Origin: DATLLJ01 sp035537875
Lineage (GTDB): Bacteria > Acidobacteriota > Vicinamibacteria > Vicinamibacterales > CAVVIG01
Direction: 5' to 3'
Assembly (NCBI GenBank): GCA_035537875.1
Contig: DATLLJ010000070.1
Coordinates: 53,620 to 117,619, forward strand
Length of the DNA: 64,000 bases
Each line of letters begins with the position of its first letter. Within the stretch, counting starts at the first letter, position 1. Below, one piece after another: positions 27,163-36,341 of the stretch. The position numbers and the translations under genes were made by a program. Under the pieces are notes generated by a model that saw only the letters and a program-made list of their open reading frames with translations, searched no databases and was not told the origin of the DNA.

Positions 27163-28178
27163 AAGGGGGCCTGCGCGATGTCCCGATGTCGCACGCGGAC
27201 TCGAGCGCCTGCCGTGTCCGACAACGCGCGACGCAGTCGCTCGGCAATCATCACCGACCGGTGGCGGCCGCCCGTGCAGCCGATGGCAATGGTGAGATAG
27301 CTCTTGCCTTCCGCAACGTAGTGGGGCACGACGTACCGGACGTACTGCTCCAGTCGGTCCATGAACTCGCGCGTCGGGCCGTCCTTTTCCATGAATTTCG
27401 CGACCGCGCGATCACGGCCGGTCCGGGATCGCAGCGTGGGGACGAAATGGGGGTTCGGCAGACACCGCACGTCGAACATGAGGTCGGCGTCAACCGGAAC
27501 GCCGTGCTTGTATCCGAAGCTGAGAAGCGTAATCACCAGACCGCTCCCCGGCTTGCCGCGCGACAGGCCCATGAAGAACTGACGCAGCTCGTGCACCGTC
27601 ATGTCCGACGTATCGATGATCTCATCCGCCATGCCGCGAATGGCATTCAACTGCGACCGTTCGGCCACGATGCCCTCGCTTGCCGACCGGCCGGGCGCCA
27701 GCGGATGGGGCCGGCGGGTCTCGCTGAACCGCCGAACCAGGGCGGTATGGCTCGCCTCGAGGAAGATGAGCATCGGGTTGAGCCGCGGCATCTTTCGCAG
27801 CTTGCGAAAGATCTTGGGGAACGACGAGAGGAAGTTTCGTTCGCGGACGTCGACGACGATGGCGACTTTCTCGATGCCGCGGCCACCACGCAGCGAAAGA
27901 TTGGCCAGCGTGGGAATGAGCGTGGTGGGCAGATTGTCGACGCAGAAGTAGCCCAAATCCTCGAGCGCCCGAATCGCCTGCGACTTGCCCGACCCCGACA
28001 GCCCCGTGAGCACGATAAATGGCTGGCCTGCACCGGTGCGCCGCTCCCCTCTCCCGAGCACCCGCTTCCCAGCCCTGGCCTCCCGTTGCGGTCCTCCCGC
28101 CCGCTCCGCCCGGAGTTCGCGACCCGTCAAACCCGACCTGCGGGCGGCGCCAACAGCCCTTGCGACGCCGCCTTTCAC
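27159..28178 (-). CDS. rapZ: RNase adapter / nucleotide-binding protein RapZ
   Basis: RapZ (YvcJ) is a P-loop protein that in enterobacteria targets a small RNA for RNase E cleavage to control amino-sugar synthesis. The P-loop LTGLSGSGKS is near residues 57-66, DNLP follows, and the C-terminal domain carries GYKHGVP and IGCTGGRHRSV. The first ~50 residues are an extra Arg/Gly/Ala-rich extension. The GTG start at 28178 lies in a GTGA overlap with hprK and has a strong GGGAGGGGGG site, so the extension is probably real. Confidence 0.94.
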   Translation of the reverse strand: MKGGVARAVGAARRSGLTGRELRAERAGGPQREARAGKRVLGRGERRTGAGQPFIVLTGLSGSGKSQAIRALEDLGYFCVDNLPTTLIPTLANLSLRGGRGIEKVAIVVDVRERNFLSSFPKIFRKLRKMPRLNPMLIFLEASHTALVRRFSETRRPHPLAPGRSASEGIVAERSQLNAIRGMADEIIDTSDMTVHELRQFFMGLSRGKPGSGLVITLLSFGYKHGVPVDADLMFDVRCLPNPHFVPTLRSRTGRDRAVAKFMEKDGPTREFMDRLEQYVRYVVPHYVAEGKSYLTIAIGCTGGRHRSVMIAERLRRALSDTAGARVRVRHRDIAQAPL

Positions 28179-29176
28179 CGCCCCCCTCCCGGCTCGACTT
28201 CTTCGTCTTCTTCATCGTCGGAAGGAAACGCAGACGGCCGGAGCGTCCGCTCGAGTCGCTCGGCAAGAGCACGCGCCGCGTGATGCCCGCGGGACCGAAG
28301 CAATTGGTTGCGGGCGGCTACCTCGACGAGGATGGCGACGCTTCGACCTGGCGCGACCGGCATGCGGATCAGCGGCACCTTGAGGCCGAGAATCTCATAG
28401 AACTCGTCGTCGAGTCCGAGCCGCTCGTACTCGCGACCAGGCTCCCAGCGCTCGAGCTGCACCACCAGCTCGACCCGTTTCGACAACCGCGTCGATGCGA
28501 TCCCGAAGAGATCCTTCACGTTGATGACGCCGAGGCCGCGCAGCTCCATATGATGCCTCGTCATCTCCGGACAGGTGCCGATCAGGATGGTTTCGGCGCG
28601 GCGGCGAATTTCCACCGTATCGTCGGCGACCAGGCGGTGAGCGCGCACGATCAGATCGAGCGCGCACTCGCTCTTGCCGATCCCGCTCTCGCCCACGATG
28701 AGGACGCCCAGGCCCAGAATGTCCATCAGGACGGCATGCATGATCGTCCGATCGGCGAGGGAGTCTTCCAGGATCGAGGTCAGTTTGGCGATTGCCGTCG
28801 GCGTGGCGACCGCGGTCCTCAGCAGCGGCAGGCCGGCCCGCTCGGCTTCGACGAGCAGTTCGGCGGGCGGCGCAGACCCGCTGGTAATCACGACGCAGGG
28901 CAGATCGGTGGTCAGCGCCAGCCGCAGAACCGCAGTTCGAGCCGCGGGGGCGAGGCTGTCGAGATACCCGACCTCGCTTTCGCCGAGAATCAACACACGG
29001 CCCGCCTTCAGGTACTCATGAAACCCGGCTAACGCGAGGCCGGTTTTCTGGATGTGCGGGCTCGTGATGGAACGCGTCAAGCCGTCGGCTCCGGCGAGGA
29101 GCTCGAGCGGCAGACCGAACGTCTCGGTCCGGCTGCGGAGGAGCACGCCAACGCTCACGCCAGGGACGGGCGCCAT
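28175..29176 (-). CDS. hprK: HPr kinase/phosphorylase
   Basis: HprK adds phosphate to or removes it from Ser46 of HPr according to metabolic state. The 333-residue protein has the N-terminal domain (about 7-140), the P-loop GESGIGKS (162-169), the catalytic His147 region (MHAVLMDI) and the signature MELRGLGVINVKDLFG. A short acidic tail (SDDEEDEEVEPGGG) is added. It is coupled to rapZ by overlap. Confidence 0.96.
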   Translation of the reverse strand: MAPVPGVSVGVLLRSRTETFGLPLELLAGADGLTRSITSPHIQKTGLALAGFHEYLKAGRVLILGESEVGYLDSLAPAARTAVLRLALTTDLPCVVITSGSAPPAELLVEAERAGLPLLRTAVATPTAIAKLTSILEDSLADRTIMHAVLMDILGLGVLIVGESGIGKSECALDLIVRAHRLVADDTVEIRRRAETILIGTCPEMTRHHMELRGLGVINVKDLFGIASTRLSKRVELVVQLERWEPGREYERLGLDDEFYEILGLKVPLIRMPVAPGRSVAILVEVAARNQLLRSRGHHAARALAERLERTLRPSAFPSDDEEDEEVEPGGGR

Positions 29177-29231
29177 CTCCGGGGATTCTAGACGGGAATG
29201 AGTCTCACAGGGCGCTGCTCGAGAGCCGCCT

Positions 29232-29816
29232 CTAAAGTTCGACTTCGACCAGCGTGAGCTCGCCGTTGTTCCGGCGGTACATCACGCTGACAGCCGACGT
29301 CTCGCGATCGAGAAACACGACGAGACCGTCACGGTTGTGGTCCACCGCCCGAACGGCATCGGCCACCGACATTTCTTTGACTGCCTGACGTGAGGCGCGG
29401 AGAATGCGCGGCATCCGGGGACGCGTGGGCGGCCGCGAGGCCGACGGGCCTTGAGCTGCCTCGGAGCGTTCGAGCGCCTCGAGCCCCTCGTTTGGAGTGG
29501 CCGACGCCGCGGCGCGGCGTCCCTTCCACCGCTGCCGCTTGCCTTTGATCTTGAGCGCCTGCTGCTCCAGCTTTTCGCACGCGCCGCCGAGCGACATTTC
29601 CCAGCTGGTACCACCCGCTACGGCGTGCAGAAATTTCTCCCCGCGCGCATGGAGATTGATCTCTGCCAGGTGGCGGTGCTTCTCCCGCGACAAAACGACA
29701 TGCGTCGACACCGCGCTGTCGTTCAGCACCCGCTCCAGCTTGGAAACTTTCCTGGTGACCAGCCGCCGCAACGCCGGAGTGATGTCGAGGTGCCGGCCGG
29801 TGAGCTCAAGCTGCAT
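29232..29816 (-). CDS. hpf: Ribosome hibernation promoting factor, long form
   Basis: The 194-residue protein has the N-terminal S30AE domain (about 1-100, LELTGRHLDITPALRRLV) and a C-terminal dimerisation domain (about 135-194, ADAVRAVDHNRDGLVVFLDRE...VMYRRNNGELTLVEVEL). The linker is basic and low in complexity. Long HPFs pair ribosomes into 100S dimers in stationary phase. Its ATG overlaps the rpoN stop (TGATG), a common rpoN-hpf arrangement. Confidence 0.95.
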   Translation of the reverse strand: MQLELTGRHLDITPALRRLVTRKVSKLERVLNDSAVSTHVVLSREKHRHLAEINLHARGEKFLHAVAGGTSWEMSLGGACEKLEQQALKIKGKRQRWKGRRAAASATPNEGLEALERSEAAQGPSASRPPTRPRMPRILRASRQAVKEMSVADAVRAVDHNRDGLVVFLDRETSAVSVMYRRNNGELTLVEVEL

Positions 29817-31243
29817 CAATACAACACTTTGCGCTGGTTGGACGTCGAAATCTTCAGCTCCTCCCGGTACTTCGCAATCGTGCGGCGCGCGAGCACGAGC
29901 CCTTCACGCTGAAGGATGCTGACAATCTTCGAATCACTCAGAGGCTTCCGAGGGTCCTCGTTCTCGATGATCTTCCTGATCCGCTGCTTGATCGTCACCG
30001 ACGAGACGCTTTCCCCGTACGAGCTGCTGATGCCGCTGTGGAAGAAGTACTTCATCTCGAACACACCCTGTGGCGTGTGCATGTACTTGTTCGTCACCAC
30101 GCGGCTGACGGTCGATTCGTGCATGCCGATGTCGTTGGCGACGTCCCGCAGAACAAGGGGCCGCAGGTGCTCGATGCCGTGGTCCAGGAAATCGCGCTGA
30201 AAGTTGATGATGCTGTTCGCGACCTTGTGAATCGTTTTCTGGCGCTGCTCGACCGACTTGATGAGCCAGAGGGCCGAGCGGAACTTGTCCTTGACGTACG
30301 CCCGCGTTTCGTCGCTGTTGTCCGCGCCCTTGTCGAGAAGTCTCCGGTAGACCGGACTGATGCGCATCTGGGGCAGCCCGTCCTCGTTCAGCACGGCCAC
30401 GTACTGGTCCTCAACCTTCACCACGTACACATCGGGAATCACGTACTGCGATTGCGTCGGGTTGTACCGGCTTCCAGGCTTCGGATCGAGGTGCCGGATG
30501 ATTTCGATGTGTTCCTTGAGATCGTCGATCGTCAGACCCAGCTTGCGAGCAATCTCGGGAACCTGGTGGTTCTGGAGGAGCCGCAGGTGGTCGGTCACCA
30601 CCTTTTCCGTGGGCGTCCCTTCCAGACCCAGATGACGCAGCTGCAGCAGCAGACATTCCTGGAGGTCTCGTGAGGCGACGCCCACCGGGTCGAAGCCTTG
30701 CACCAGACGGAGCGCGCGCTCGACTTCCGGAACGGGCCACGGCCCCATTCCCGCCAGCTCCTCGAAGGACGCCACGAGATACCCGTCGTCGTCGAGGTTG
30801 CCGATAATGGCCGACCCAATCTCCCGCATGAGCGGGTCGTCGGTCTGCATCGAGAGCTGCCACATCAGGTGATCGGCCAGCGAGCTGGCCGTCGAGAGGG
30901 TGTTCTCAATCGGCGGGAGCTCTTTGATCTCCTGGGGAGCCCGCGGGCGGTAGCCATCGTCCAGGTAGTCTCCAAAGAAGTACTCGTAGTCCTGGTCGTC
31001 CCAGGTATCCGTCTTGTTGACTTTTTCTTCCGCGTCTGACTTCTCGGGGGCGGTCGAGGCCTCCGCCGGCTGCAACTCCTCGGTCGGAACCTCCTCGAGC
31101 ATGGGGTTTTCGACCATCTCCTGGTTCAAGAGGTCTGACAGTTCGAGCGTCGACATCGGAAGGAGCTTGATCGCCTGCTGGAGCGACGGCGTCAGGATCA
31201 GCTTTTGTACGAGCTTGGTATGAAGTTTCTGCTGGATACCCAT
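29816..31243 (-). CDS. rpoN: RNA polymerase sigma-54 factor
   Basis: The 475-residue sigma-54 has the Gln/Leu-rich activator-interaction region (about 1-50), an acidic linker (about 50-110), the core-binding domain and the C-terminal RpoN box ARRTIAKYREEL. It heads the rpoN-hpf-hprK-rapZ-EIIA-HPr-EI-cupin operon. A sigma-54-like promoter sequence lies about 100 nt upstream. Sigma-54 needs AAA+ activators; none is visible here, though an NtrY-like kinase is at 46-50 kb. Confidence 0.96.
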   Translation of the reverse strand: MGIQQKLHTKLVQKLILTPSLQQAIKLLPMSTLELSDLLNQEMVENPMLEEVPTEELQPAEASTAPEKSDAEEKVNKTDTWDDQDYEYFFGDYLDDGYRPRAPQEIKELPPIENTLSTASSLADHLMWQLSMQTDDPLMREIGSAIIGNLDDDGYLVASFEELAGMGPWPVPEVERALRLVQGFDPVGVASRDLQECLLLQLRHLGLEGTPTEKVVTDHLRLLQNHQVPEIARKLGLTIDDLKEHIEIIRHLDPKPGSRYNPTQSQYVIPDVYVVKVEDQYVAVLNEDGLPQMRISPVYRRLLDKGADNSDETRAYVKDKFRSALWLIKSVEQRQKTIHKVANSIINFQRDFLDHGIEHLRPLVLRDVANDIGMHESTVSRVVTNKYMHTPQGVFEMKYFFHSGISSSYGESVSSVTIKQRIRKIIENEDPRKPLSDSKIVSILQREGLVLARRTIAKYREELKISTSNQRKVLY

Positions 31244-31344
31244 AGACCGAGGTGCGTCTGCGCTAAGTCCTTTTCATCTTGGCACTTACAACTCTAAGCC
31301 AAGCCCGAGGCACCTGGTGCTGTGCGTGAGGTCCAAGGGCTCAA

Positions 31345-31359
31345 TGCAATTCCCACGCC
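31345..31359 (-). promoter_or_regulatory. Candidate sigma-54-dependent promoter before rpoN
   Basis: On the minus strand the sequence GGCGTGGGAATTGCA has GG and GC exactly 10 nt apart and a full TTGCA -12 element. It differs from the GGCACG-N4-TTGCA consensus at two positions of the -24 block. Transcription would begin near 31335 and run into rpoN, suggesting autoregulation. No upstream activator site was identified. Confidence 0.4.
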
Positions 31360-31363
31360 TATT

Positions 31364-32089
31364 TTAGTCTAAACGGAACTCCGTCCCCAGATAAATCCTG
31401 CGGACCTCGTCATCGGCGGCCAGGGTCTCGGGGGTTCCGCTCTTGAAGATCACGCCACCGTGGACTATATACGCCCGATCTGTAATCCGCAGCGTTTCCC
31501 GCACGTTGTGATCCGTAATGAGGACGCCGATGCCACGGTCTCGGAGGTGGAAGATGATCTTCTGAATGTCCGAAACGGCGATCGGGTCGATCCCGGCAAA
31601 AGGCTCGTCGAGCAGGATGAACTTCGGCGAGACGACCAGGGCCCGGGTGATTTCCGCTCGGCGCCGTTCCCCGCCCGACAGGGTATGGGCCGCGGCATGG
31701 GCGAGCGGGGTCAGGTTCAGCTCGGCGAGCAGCTGACCCAAACGGGCGCGCCGGGACGAGGCGTCGACGTCCATCGTTTCGAGAATCGCCAGAATGTTCT
31801 GTTCCACGGTCAGGCCGCGGAAGATGGAAGGCTCCTGCGGGAGGTAACCAATCCCCTTCCGCGCGCGGACATACATCGGGTCGTCGGTCAGGTCCTGCCC
31901 GTCGAGCAGGACGCGGCCCGAGTCTGGCGCCGTCAACCCGACGACCATATAAAAAGTCGTCGTCTTGCCGGCGCCATTTGGCCCGAGAAGCCCGACGATT
32001 TCCCCCGATCCGACATCGAGGTTGACGCCCCGCACTACCGTGCGGCCGCCATAGGACTTCGTGAGCTCCTGCGTGCGAAGCGTCGCCAT
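31364..32089 (-). CDS. lptB: LPS-export ABC transporter ATPase LptB
   Basis: LptB powers the LptFG permease. The 241-residue protein has Walker A GPNGAGKTT, the Q-loop region LPQEPSIFRGLT, the signature LSGGERRRAEI and Walker B FILLDEPFAGIDP, with the family-specific ITDHNVRETL H-loop. The ATG at 32089 is preferred over a preceding TTG. It lies downstream of the lptC/A gene and upstream of rpoN, the widely conserved order. Confidence 0.96.
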   Translation of the reverse strand: MATLRTQELTKSYGGRTVVRGVNLDVGSGEIVGLLGPNGAGKTTTFYMVVGLTAPDSGRVLLDGQDLTDDPMYVRARKGIGYLPQEPSIFRGLTVEQNILAILETMDVDASSRRARLGQLLAELNLTPLAHAAAHTLSGGERRRAEITRALVVSPKFILLDEPFAGIDPIAVSDIQKIIFHLRDRGIGVLITDHNVRETLRITDRAYIVHGGVIFKSGTPETLAADDEVRRIYLGTEFRLD

Positions 32090-32168
32090 CAACGCCGGGT
32101 TTGTCCATGTCGACGCTCGTCAGCGCTGCCGTCTCGGCGCCGTTCCCGCGGGGATGTCACACCTGCAG

Positions 32169-34340
32169 TCACGGACACTGCGCGCTCCCCTTCGTCTGCG
32201 TCCGCGTCTGCTCGTTCCCGTCGATGGTGATGGTCTCCGCGGACTTCAAGTAGGTGAGCGTCCGGCCGATCGTCTCACGGCGGCATTCGTCAACCACTTT
32301 GACGGGTGTTCCGGTGACGACGTACCGCTCATCGGCGGTCGTGTAAACCAGGTGGTTGCCGGTGGTCGTGCGGTTCCGATCCCTGAGCGTCACGCCTTCG
32401 AACGCTTCGGCCCGCTCGAGGTCGTCCCCGGCCGAGCCAGCCGCGCCTTCCTGGCGTGAGGAACTCGAGGGCTTGAGGTACAACTCAATCCTCGCCGCCG
32501 TGATGTCCCCGTCGGTGCTGTTCATGTGCGCATTGCCCGTGTAGGTGGCCCGCCGATCGGCTTCTTCGTAGCGGAAACTCGACGCGGTGGAGATCGACCG
32601 TTTCCGCTCGGGCTTCTTGCTGGCGCCTGTCACGTTACGCACGTTCACCGTGGTCACCTCGTTCTCGGCCGTCAAGTCCCCCTTTGCGTCATCAAGGACG
32701 ATGGTCCCCCCCTTCAGCGACTGGTCGTCCTGCCAGAGCTGTGCGTTTCCCCGGTAGGTGGCTTTGTGGGCGGCGCCGTCATAGTCGAGCGCTTCGGCGG
32801 TGACATTGATCGGCCGGTCCGGCTTGAACATCGATGGCAGTCGAGCCGGTTGAGCTGCGTCGGCTTTTGTGGTCGGCTGGACGACGCTCTTCACGTCCCC
32901 CGAGGCACTGAGATGGGGACCAGCCAGCGTGACATCGACCCGCGTGGCATCGATCGTCAGCCGCGCGTTCACCACTCGTGGCCGGAGCAGGCCGGGCTCG
33001 GACCCGGTCAGCTCCAGAATCCCCTTCGCCAGGTCGTATCGTCCTTCGGCCGCATCGCTGGTCATCTCCCCGTCCACGAAATGAACCCGTCGCGAGAATC
33101 TCGCCTCACGAAAGCCGGCCATGCCGGGCTCGAGCGCGACATCCAGGATCGCGGCACTGGCCTCACGGTTGATTGACGGGCCCGCCTCACGGTATTCGAC
33201 GTCGCCCGTGAACCGCGCCTGAGTCAACCCTCGAGGCGCCTCGCCGGTGGAATCCATGACGTCGGCTTCAATGGTCCGGGCCGGCACGGCACTCTCCGCG
33301 GGCAACGTCAAGACGACCGATTCCCGCGCGCTCATCTCGATTGGGGTCAGTCCGTCGGGGGCGAATGTGACGTGAATGCTGTTTGCTGTGATGCGTCGGC
33401 CTGCGTTCTCGGCGGCGCCCGCCAGGACGATCGCGCTCTCGCCGTTCAGGACTGCCCGCTCGATCGAGTGGCCGTCGGCGCCGTACGTGAGGTCGATATC
33501 GCGGCCCGTCAACTCCTTCAAGCCGCCGCTGACCGCGTTGTCGATCGCGATCCGTGAGCGTCCCCGCAGCTCCATCAACCGAATCTGTGTCTCGTCCGGC
33601 GTCAGGTGCGCCACAGCCAGGTCGGCCTCCATGTTCTGGCCGTCGCGCTGCAGCGTGACGTCGCGATCGAAACGGATGGTTCGCTGCTCCCCCTCGGGCC
33701 CCTGACCGCCCTGTTCAGCCGCGGATCCGCGCGAGAAGGTCGCCGACCCCGAAGCGATCTCGACCGAACCCATCCCGCGCTCATCGGGAGCGACGTGCAC
33801 GACTGCCTGATTGGCAATCACCAGCACATCGCGGACCGTGTTGTAAGACAGTCCGACACCCGAACCAGTCAGCCGGCCTCGGGAAAATTCGACCGGGCCC
33901 GTGGCGCGCACCGCTCCGTCCCTATCGGAATAGTTCGCATGATCGGTGCGCACGGTCAGGCCATCCGACGCCGTCAGCCGCACGTCACCGTTCAGTTGAA
34001 GAAGGGATTCGTTCTGACCGACGCTGCCCTCGCGAGCCGTGACGGTAAAGGTCCGCCCCCCGGCGCGCTCGTCGGCGTTAATCGTGACGCCGATCAATTT
34101 CGTGGCGCCGTCAGCGTAGGTCAACTGTCGTTCGTAGGCGACCCGCACGTCCTCGCGAGACAGCCTGAACCGCTCCACCCGCCCGCCCGTGACCTCGACA
34201 ATTGCCGACGGGTCGGTTCGGACAGCCGCGCCCGGTGACGGCTGCGCATCCCGCTTCTTCAGCGCGAACACCACGACCACGGCGAATCCCAACGCCGAAA
34301 TCGCGATCGCCAGCCGGGCGCGCTTTTGCCATCGGCTCAT
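32169..34340 (-). CDS. LptC-LptA (OstA) fusion, periplasmic LPS-transport protein
   Basis: This 723-residue protein has one N-terminal membrane anchor (about 9-27), an LptC-like beta-jellyroll segment (about 40-190), and a long run of OstA/LptA-type repeats. Examples of the repeats are YSDRDGAVRATGPVEFSRG, YEEADRRATYTGNAHMNSTDGDITAARIELYL and DDAKGDLTAENEVTTVN. E. coli LptC (about 190 residues) and LptA (about 185) are separate, so this is a fusion with extra LptA-like modules. It is the expected periplasmic bridge for LPS. The position directly before lptB supports this. Confidence 0.85.
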   Translation of the reverse strand: MSRWQKRARLAIAISALGFAVVVVFALKKRDAQPSPGAAVRTDPSAIVEVTGGRVERFRLSREDVRVAYERQLTYADGATKLIGVTINADERAGGRTFTVTAREGSVGQNESLLQLNGDVRLTASDGLTVRTDHANYSDRDGAVRATGPVEFSRGRLTGSGVGLSYNTVRDVLVIANQAVVHVAPDERGMGSVEIASGSATFSRGSAAEQGGQGPEGEQRTIRFDRDVTLQRDGQNMEADLAVAHLTPDETQIRLMELRGRSRIAIDNAVSGGLKELTGRDIDLTYGADGHSIERAVLNGESAIVLAGAAENAGRRITANSIHVTFAPDGLTPIEMSARESVVLTLPAESAVPARTIEADVMDSTGEAPRGLTQARFTGDVEYREAGPSINREASAAILDVALEPGMAGFREARFSRRVHFVDGEMTSDAAEGRYDLAKGILELTGSEPGLLRPRVVNARLTIDATRVDVTLAGPHLSASGDVKSVVQPTTKADAAQPARLPSMFKPDRPINVTAEALDYDGAAHKATYRGNAQLWQDDQSLKGGTIVLDDAKGDLTAENEVTTVNVRNVTGASKKPERKRSISTASSFRYEEADRRATYTGNAHMNSTDGDITAARIELYLKPSSSSRQEGAAGSAGDDLERAEAFEGVTLRDRNRTTTGNHLVYTTADERYVVTGTPVKVVDECRRETIGRTLTYLKSAETITIDGNEQTRTQTKGSAQCP

Positions 34341-34453
34341 GGTTCGGGAATGGACTCCTTACCCAATCTCCGCCTTTGAATCAGCGACCTTGAAATCCCA
34401 CCGCATTCCGAGCGGCGAGCGGCCATTCGAACGGGAATCCTGCGGTTCGACCG

Positions 34454-36175
34454 TCAATCCGCCATCTGCAATCTGAAATCTGCAATGCTCAGTTCCGTGT
34501 ACGTCTCCCCGTTGTACTGATTCTGCTCCAACGAGAATGCCACGTCGAGCGCGCCGCGGTGCCCGGTGAGGTGGTCGTGGCGCTCGGCCGCCCGCCAGGC
34601 AATGGCGCGAAAAATGCGGCCTTCCTGCTTCAATGCCATCTTCAGGTGACGCTCCTTGAGCTTGCGGGGACCATCCACGATTTCCACCCGGCGAGCCGCG
34701 AACACGGGACGCGGGTTGCCGGCGCCAAACGGCGCAAGCGAGGCAACACCCGACGCCACGCCGGACGTGATGCCCCGGAACGTCAAATCCCCATCAATCC
34801 GTAGCCGCGGCATCAGGTCCTGCGGCGTCAGGGTCTCATCTGCCACGTCGTTGATGGCCGACCGGAATTCGCGGATGCGATCGGCATCAAGAGCAAGGCC
34901 CGCGGCCTGGCGGTGACCGCCGAATCGCACCAGCAGATGCGCGGTGCGCTCCAGCGCCCCGAGCATGTCGAACGCGGTGATGCTCCGGCACGACCCTTGT
35001 GCGATCCCGTCCTCGACCGACAGCACGATGGCCGGACGATGAAACGCCTCGACGAGCTTCGAGGCGACGATGCCAATGACGCCGCGATGCCACGACTCGC
35101 CTGCCACCACGAGGACGGAGCGCGCGCCGACGTCGGGATCGGATTGCACGATTTTCCTGGCAGCGGCCAGGATGGTCGCTTCCTCGAGCTGCCGCCTCAC
35201 ATTTTCGCCGTCGAGCTGAACGGCCAGGGCGCGCGCCTCGTCGGCCATCGCGTCGTCACCGGCCAGCAGCAGGCGCGTAGCCAAATCCGGCGTGCTCATC
35301 CGACCGGCGGCGTTCAGTCGGGGCGCCAGCATGAAGGACACGTGATATCCGTCAATGGCCTTGCCGCTGAGGCCGGCCACATCGAGCAATGCGCGCAACC
35401 CTATCTTGTGCGGACCGCGGGACAGCAGATCGAGCCCAATTTTCGCGATCACGCGGTTTTCGCCGACGAGCGGCACGACGTCCGCCAGCGTCCCGATGGC
35501 CGCGACCTTGACGAATCCGGGCAGCCAGGTCCCGCGTCCAGCCTCCCGGCAGAGCGCCTGAACGAGCTTCAGAGCGACGCCCACACCCGCCAGGTGCTTG
35601 TCCGGATAGCGGCAATCGTGGCGTTTGGGATTGATGACCGCGAACGCGGGCGGCAGCTCGACGTCCGGCTCGTGATGATCGGTGACGATGAGATCGATCC
35701 CGAGCTCGCGTGCGCGCCGGGCGGCGTCAGCGCCGCGGATCCCGCAATCGACCGAGACGACCACGGCGACGCCGCCGGCGTGCAATCGATCGATGGAGGC
35801 GGGCTGCAGGCCGTATCCGTCGCGCAACCGCTCGGGGATGAAGTGCACGACATCGGCGCCCAGCAGCTCCAGAACGCGCCGCACGATCACCGTCGACGTC
35901 ACGCCGTCGACATCGTAGTCGCCGTGAACCGCGATCCGCTCGCGACGCGCGATCGCGCCGAGGATGCGATCGACCGCGACCCGCATGTCGGTCAGCGCCA
36001 TGGGGTCGTGAAGGTGGTCGAGCGAGGGGCTCAGGAATTTCTGCGCCTGTTCGGCATCCCCCAAACCACGCTGACACAGCAACCGCGCCACAGTCGGGTC
36101 GATTTGCAAAGCAGACGCCAGCGCTATCGACGCGGCGGTGTCACACGGCTGGGGATCCCAGCGTGCCGAAATCAT
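34454..36175 (-). CDS. recJ: Single-stranded-DNA-specific exonuclease RecJ
   Basis: RecJ is the 5'-3' exonuclease of recombination and mismatch repair. The 573-residue protein has motif I HGDYDVDGVTS (D86, D88, D90), the DHH motif at 166-168, the DHHA1 domain with GRMSTPDLATRLLL and GGHRQAAGL, and a C-terminal OB fold. The last ~10 residues (ADFRLQMAD) are encoded by an intergenic aatctgca-type repeat, so the ancestral stop was probably a little earlier. It is not overlapped with neighbours. Confidence 0.94.
   Translation of the reverse strand: MISARWDPQPCDTAASIALASALQIDPTVARLLCQRGLGDAEQAQKFLSPSLDHLHDPMALTDMRVAVDRILGAIARRERIAVHGDYDVDGVTSTVIVRRVLELLGADVVHFIPERLRDGYGLQPASIDRLHAGGVAVVVSVDCGIRGADAARRARELGIDLIVTDHHEPDVELPPAFAVINPKRHDCRYPDKHLAGVGVALKLVQALCREAGRGTWLPGFVKVAAIGTLADVVPLVGENRVIAKIGLDLLSRGPHKIGLRALLDVAGLSGKAIDGYHVSFMLAPRLNAAGRMSTPDLATRLLLAGDDAMADEARALAVQLDGENVRRQLEEATILAAARKIVQSDPDVGARSVLVVAGESWHRGVIGIVASKLVEAFHRPAIVLSVEDGIAQGSCRSITAFDMLGALERTAHLLVRFGGHRQAAGLALDADRIREFRSAINDVADETLTPQDLMPRLRIDGDLTFRGITSGVASGVASLAPFGAGNPRPVFAARRVEIVDGPRKLKERHLKMALKQEGRIFRAIAWRAAERHDHLTGHRGALDVAFSLEQNQYNGETYTELSIADFRLQMAD
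34463..34487. repeat. Short-period repeat (aatctgca type) read into the recJ 3' end
   Basis: The units catctgca, atctgaa and atctgcaat occur in a row across the recJ stop region. In frame they give the IADFRLQ-type peptide familiar as a translation of such repeats. It fills the junction between lptC/A and recJ. Confidence 0.7.
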
Positions 36176-36285
36176 GCGCGGCTCGCACAGAGATGGTCAG
36201 GTTGCGTCACTTGTTTTCACCGGTTTTGCGCGATCGTCGTCAACGAATGGTCGGTCGATCTTCAGCGCGCACGGGCGCCGGCGCT

Positions 36286-36303
36286 CTCGGTCGTGCGACC
36301 GAG
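36286..36303. terminator. Perfect hairpin between accA and recJ
   Basis: The sequence ctcggtcg-tg-cgaccgag is a perfect dyad of 18 nt (7-bp stem, 4-nt loop in practice). It lies in the 166-bp gap after the accA stop and before the recJ start, on the path of the minus-strand transcript. No T-run follows, so termination would need Rho or the hairpin has another role. Confidence 0.35.
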
Positions 36304-36341
36304 CCGTTGTCCGAGCGACCGTGCCGTTCCCGCGTCGTGCA

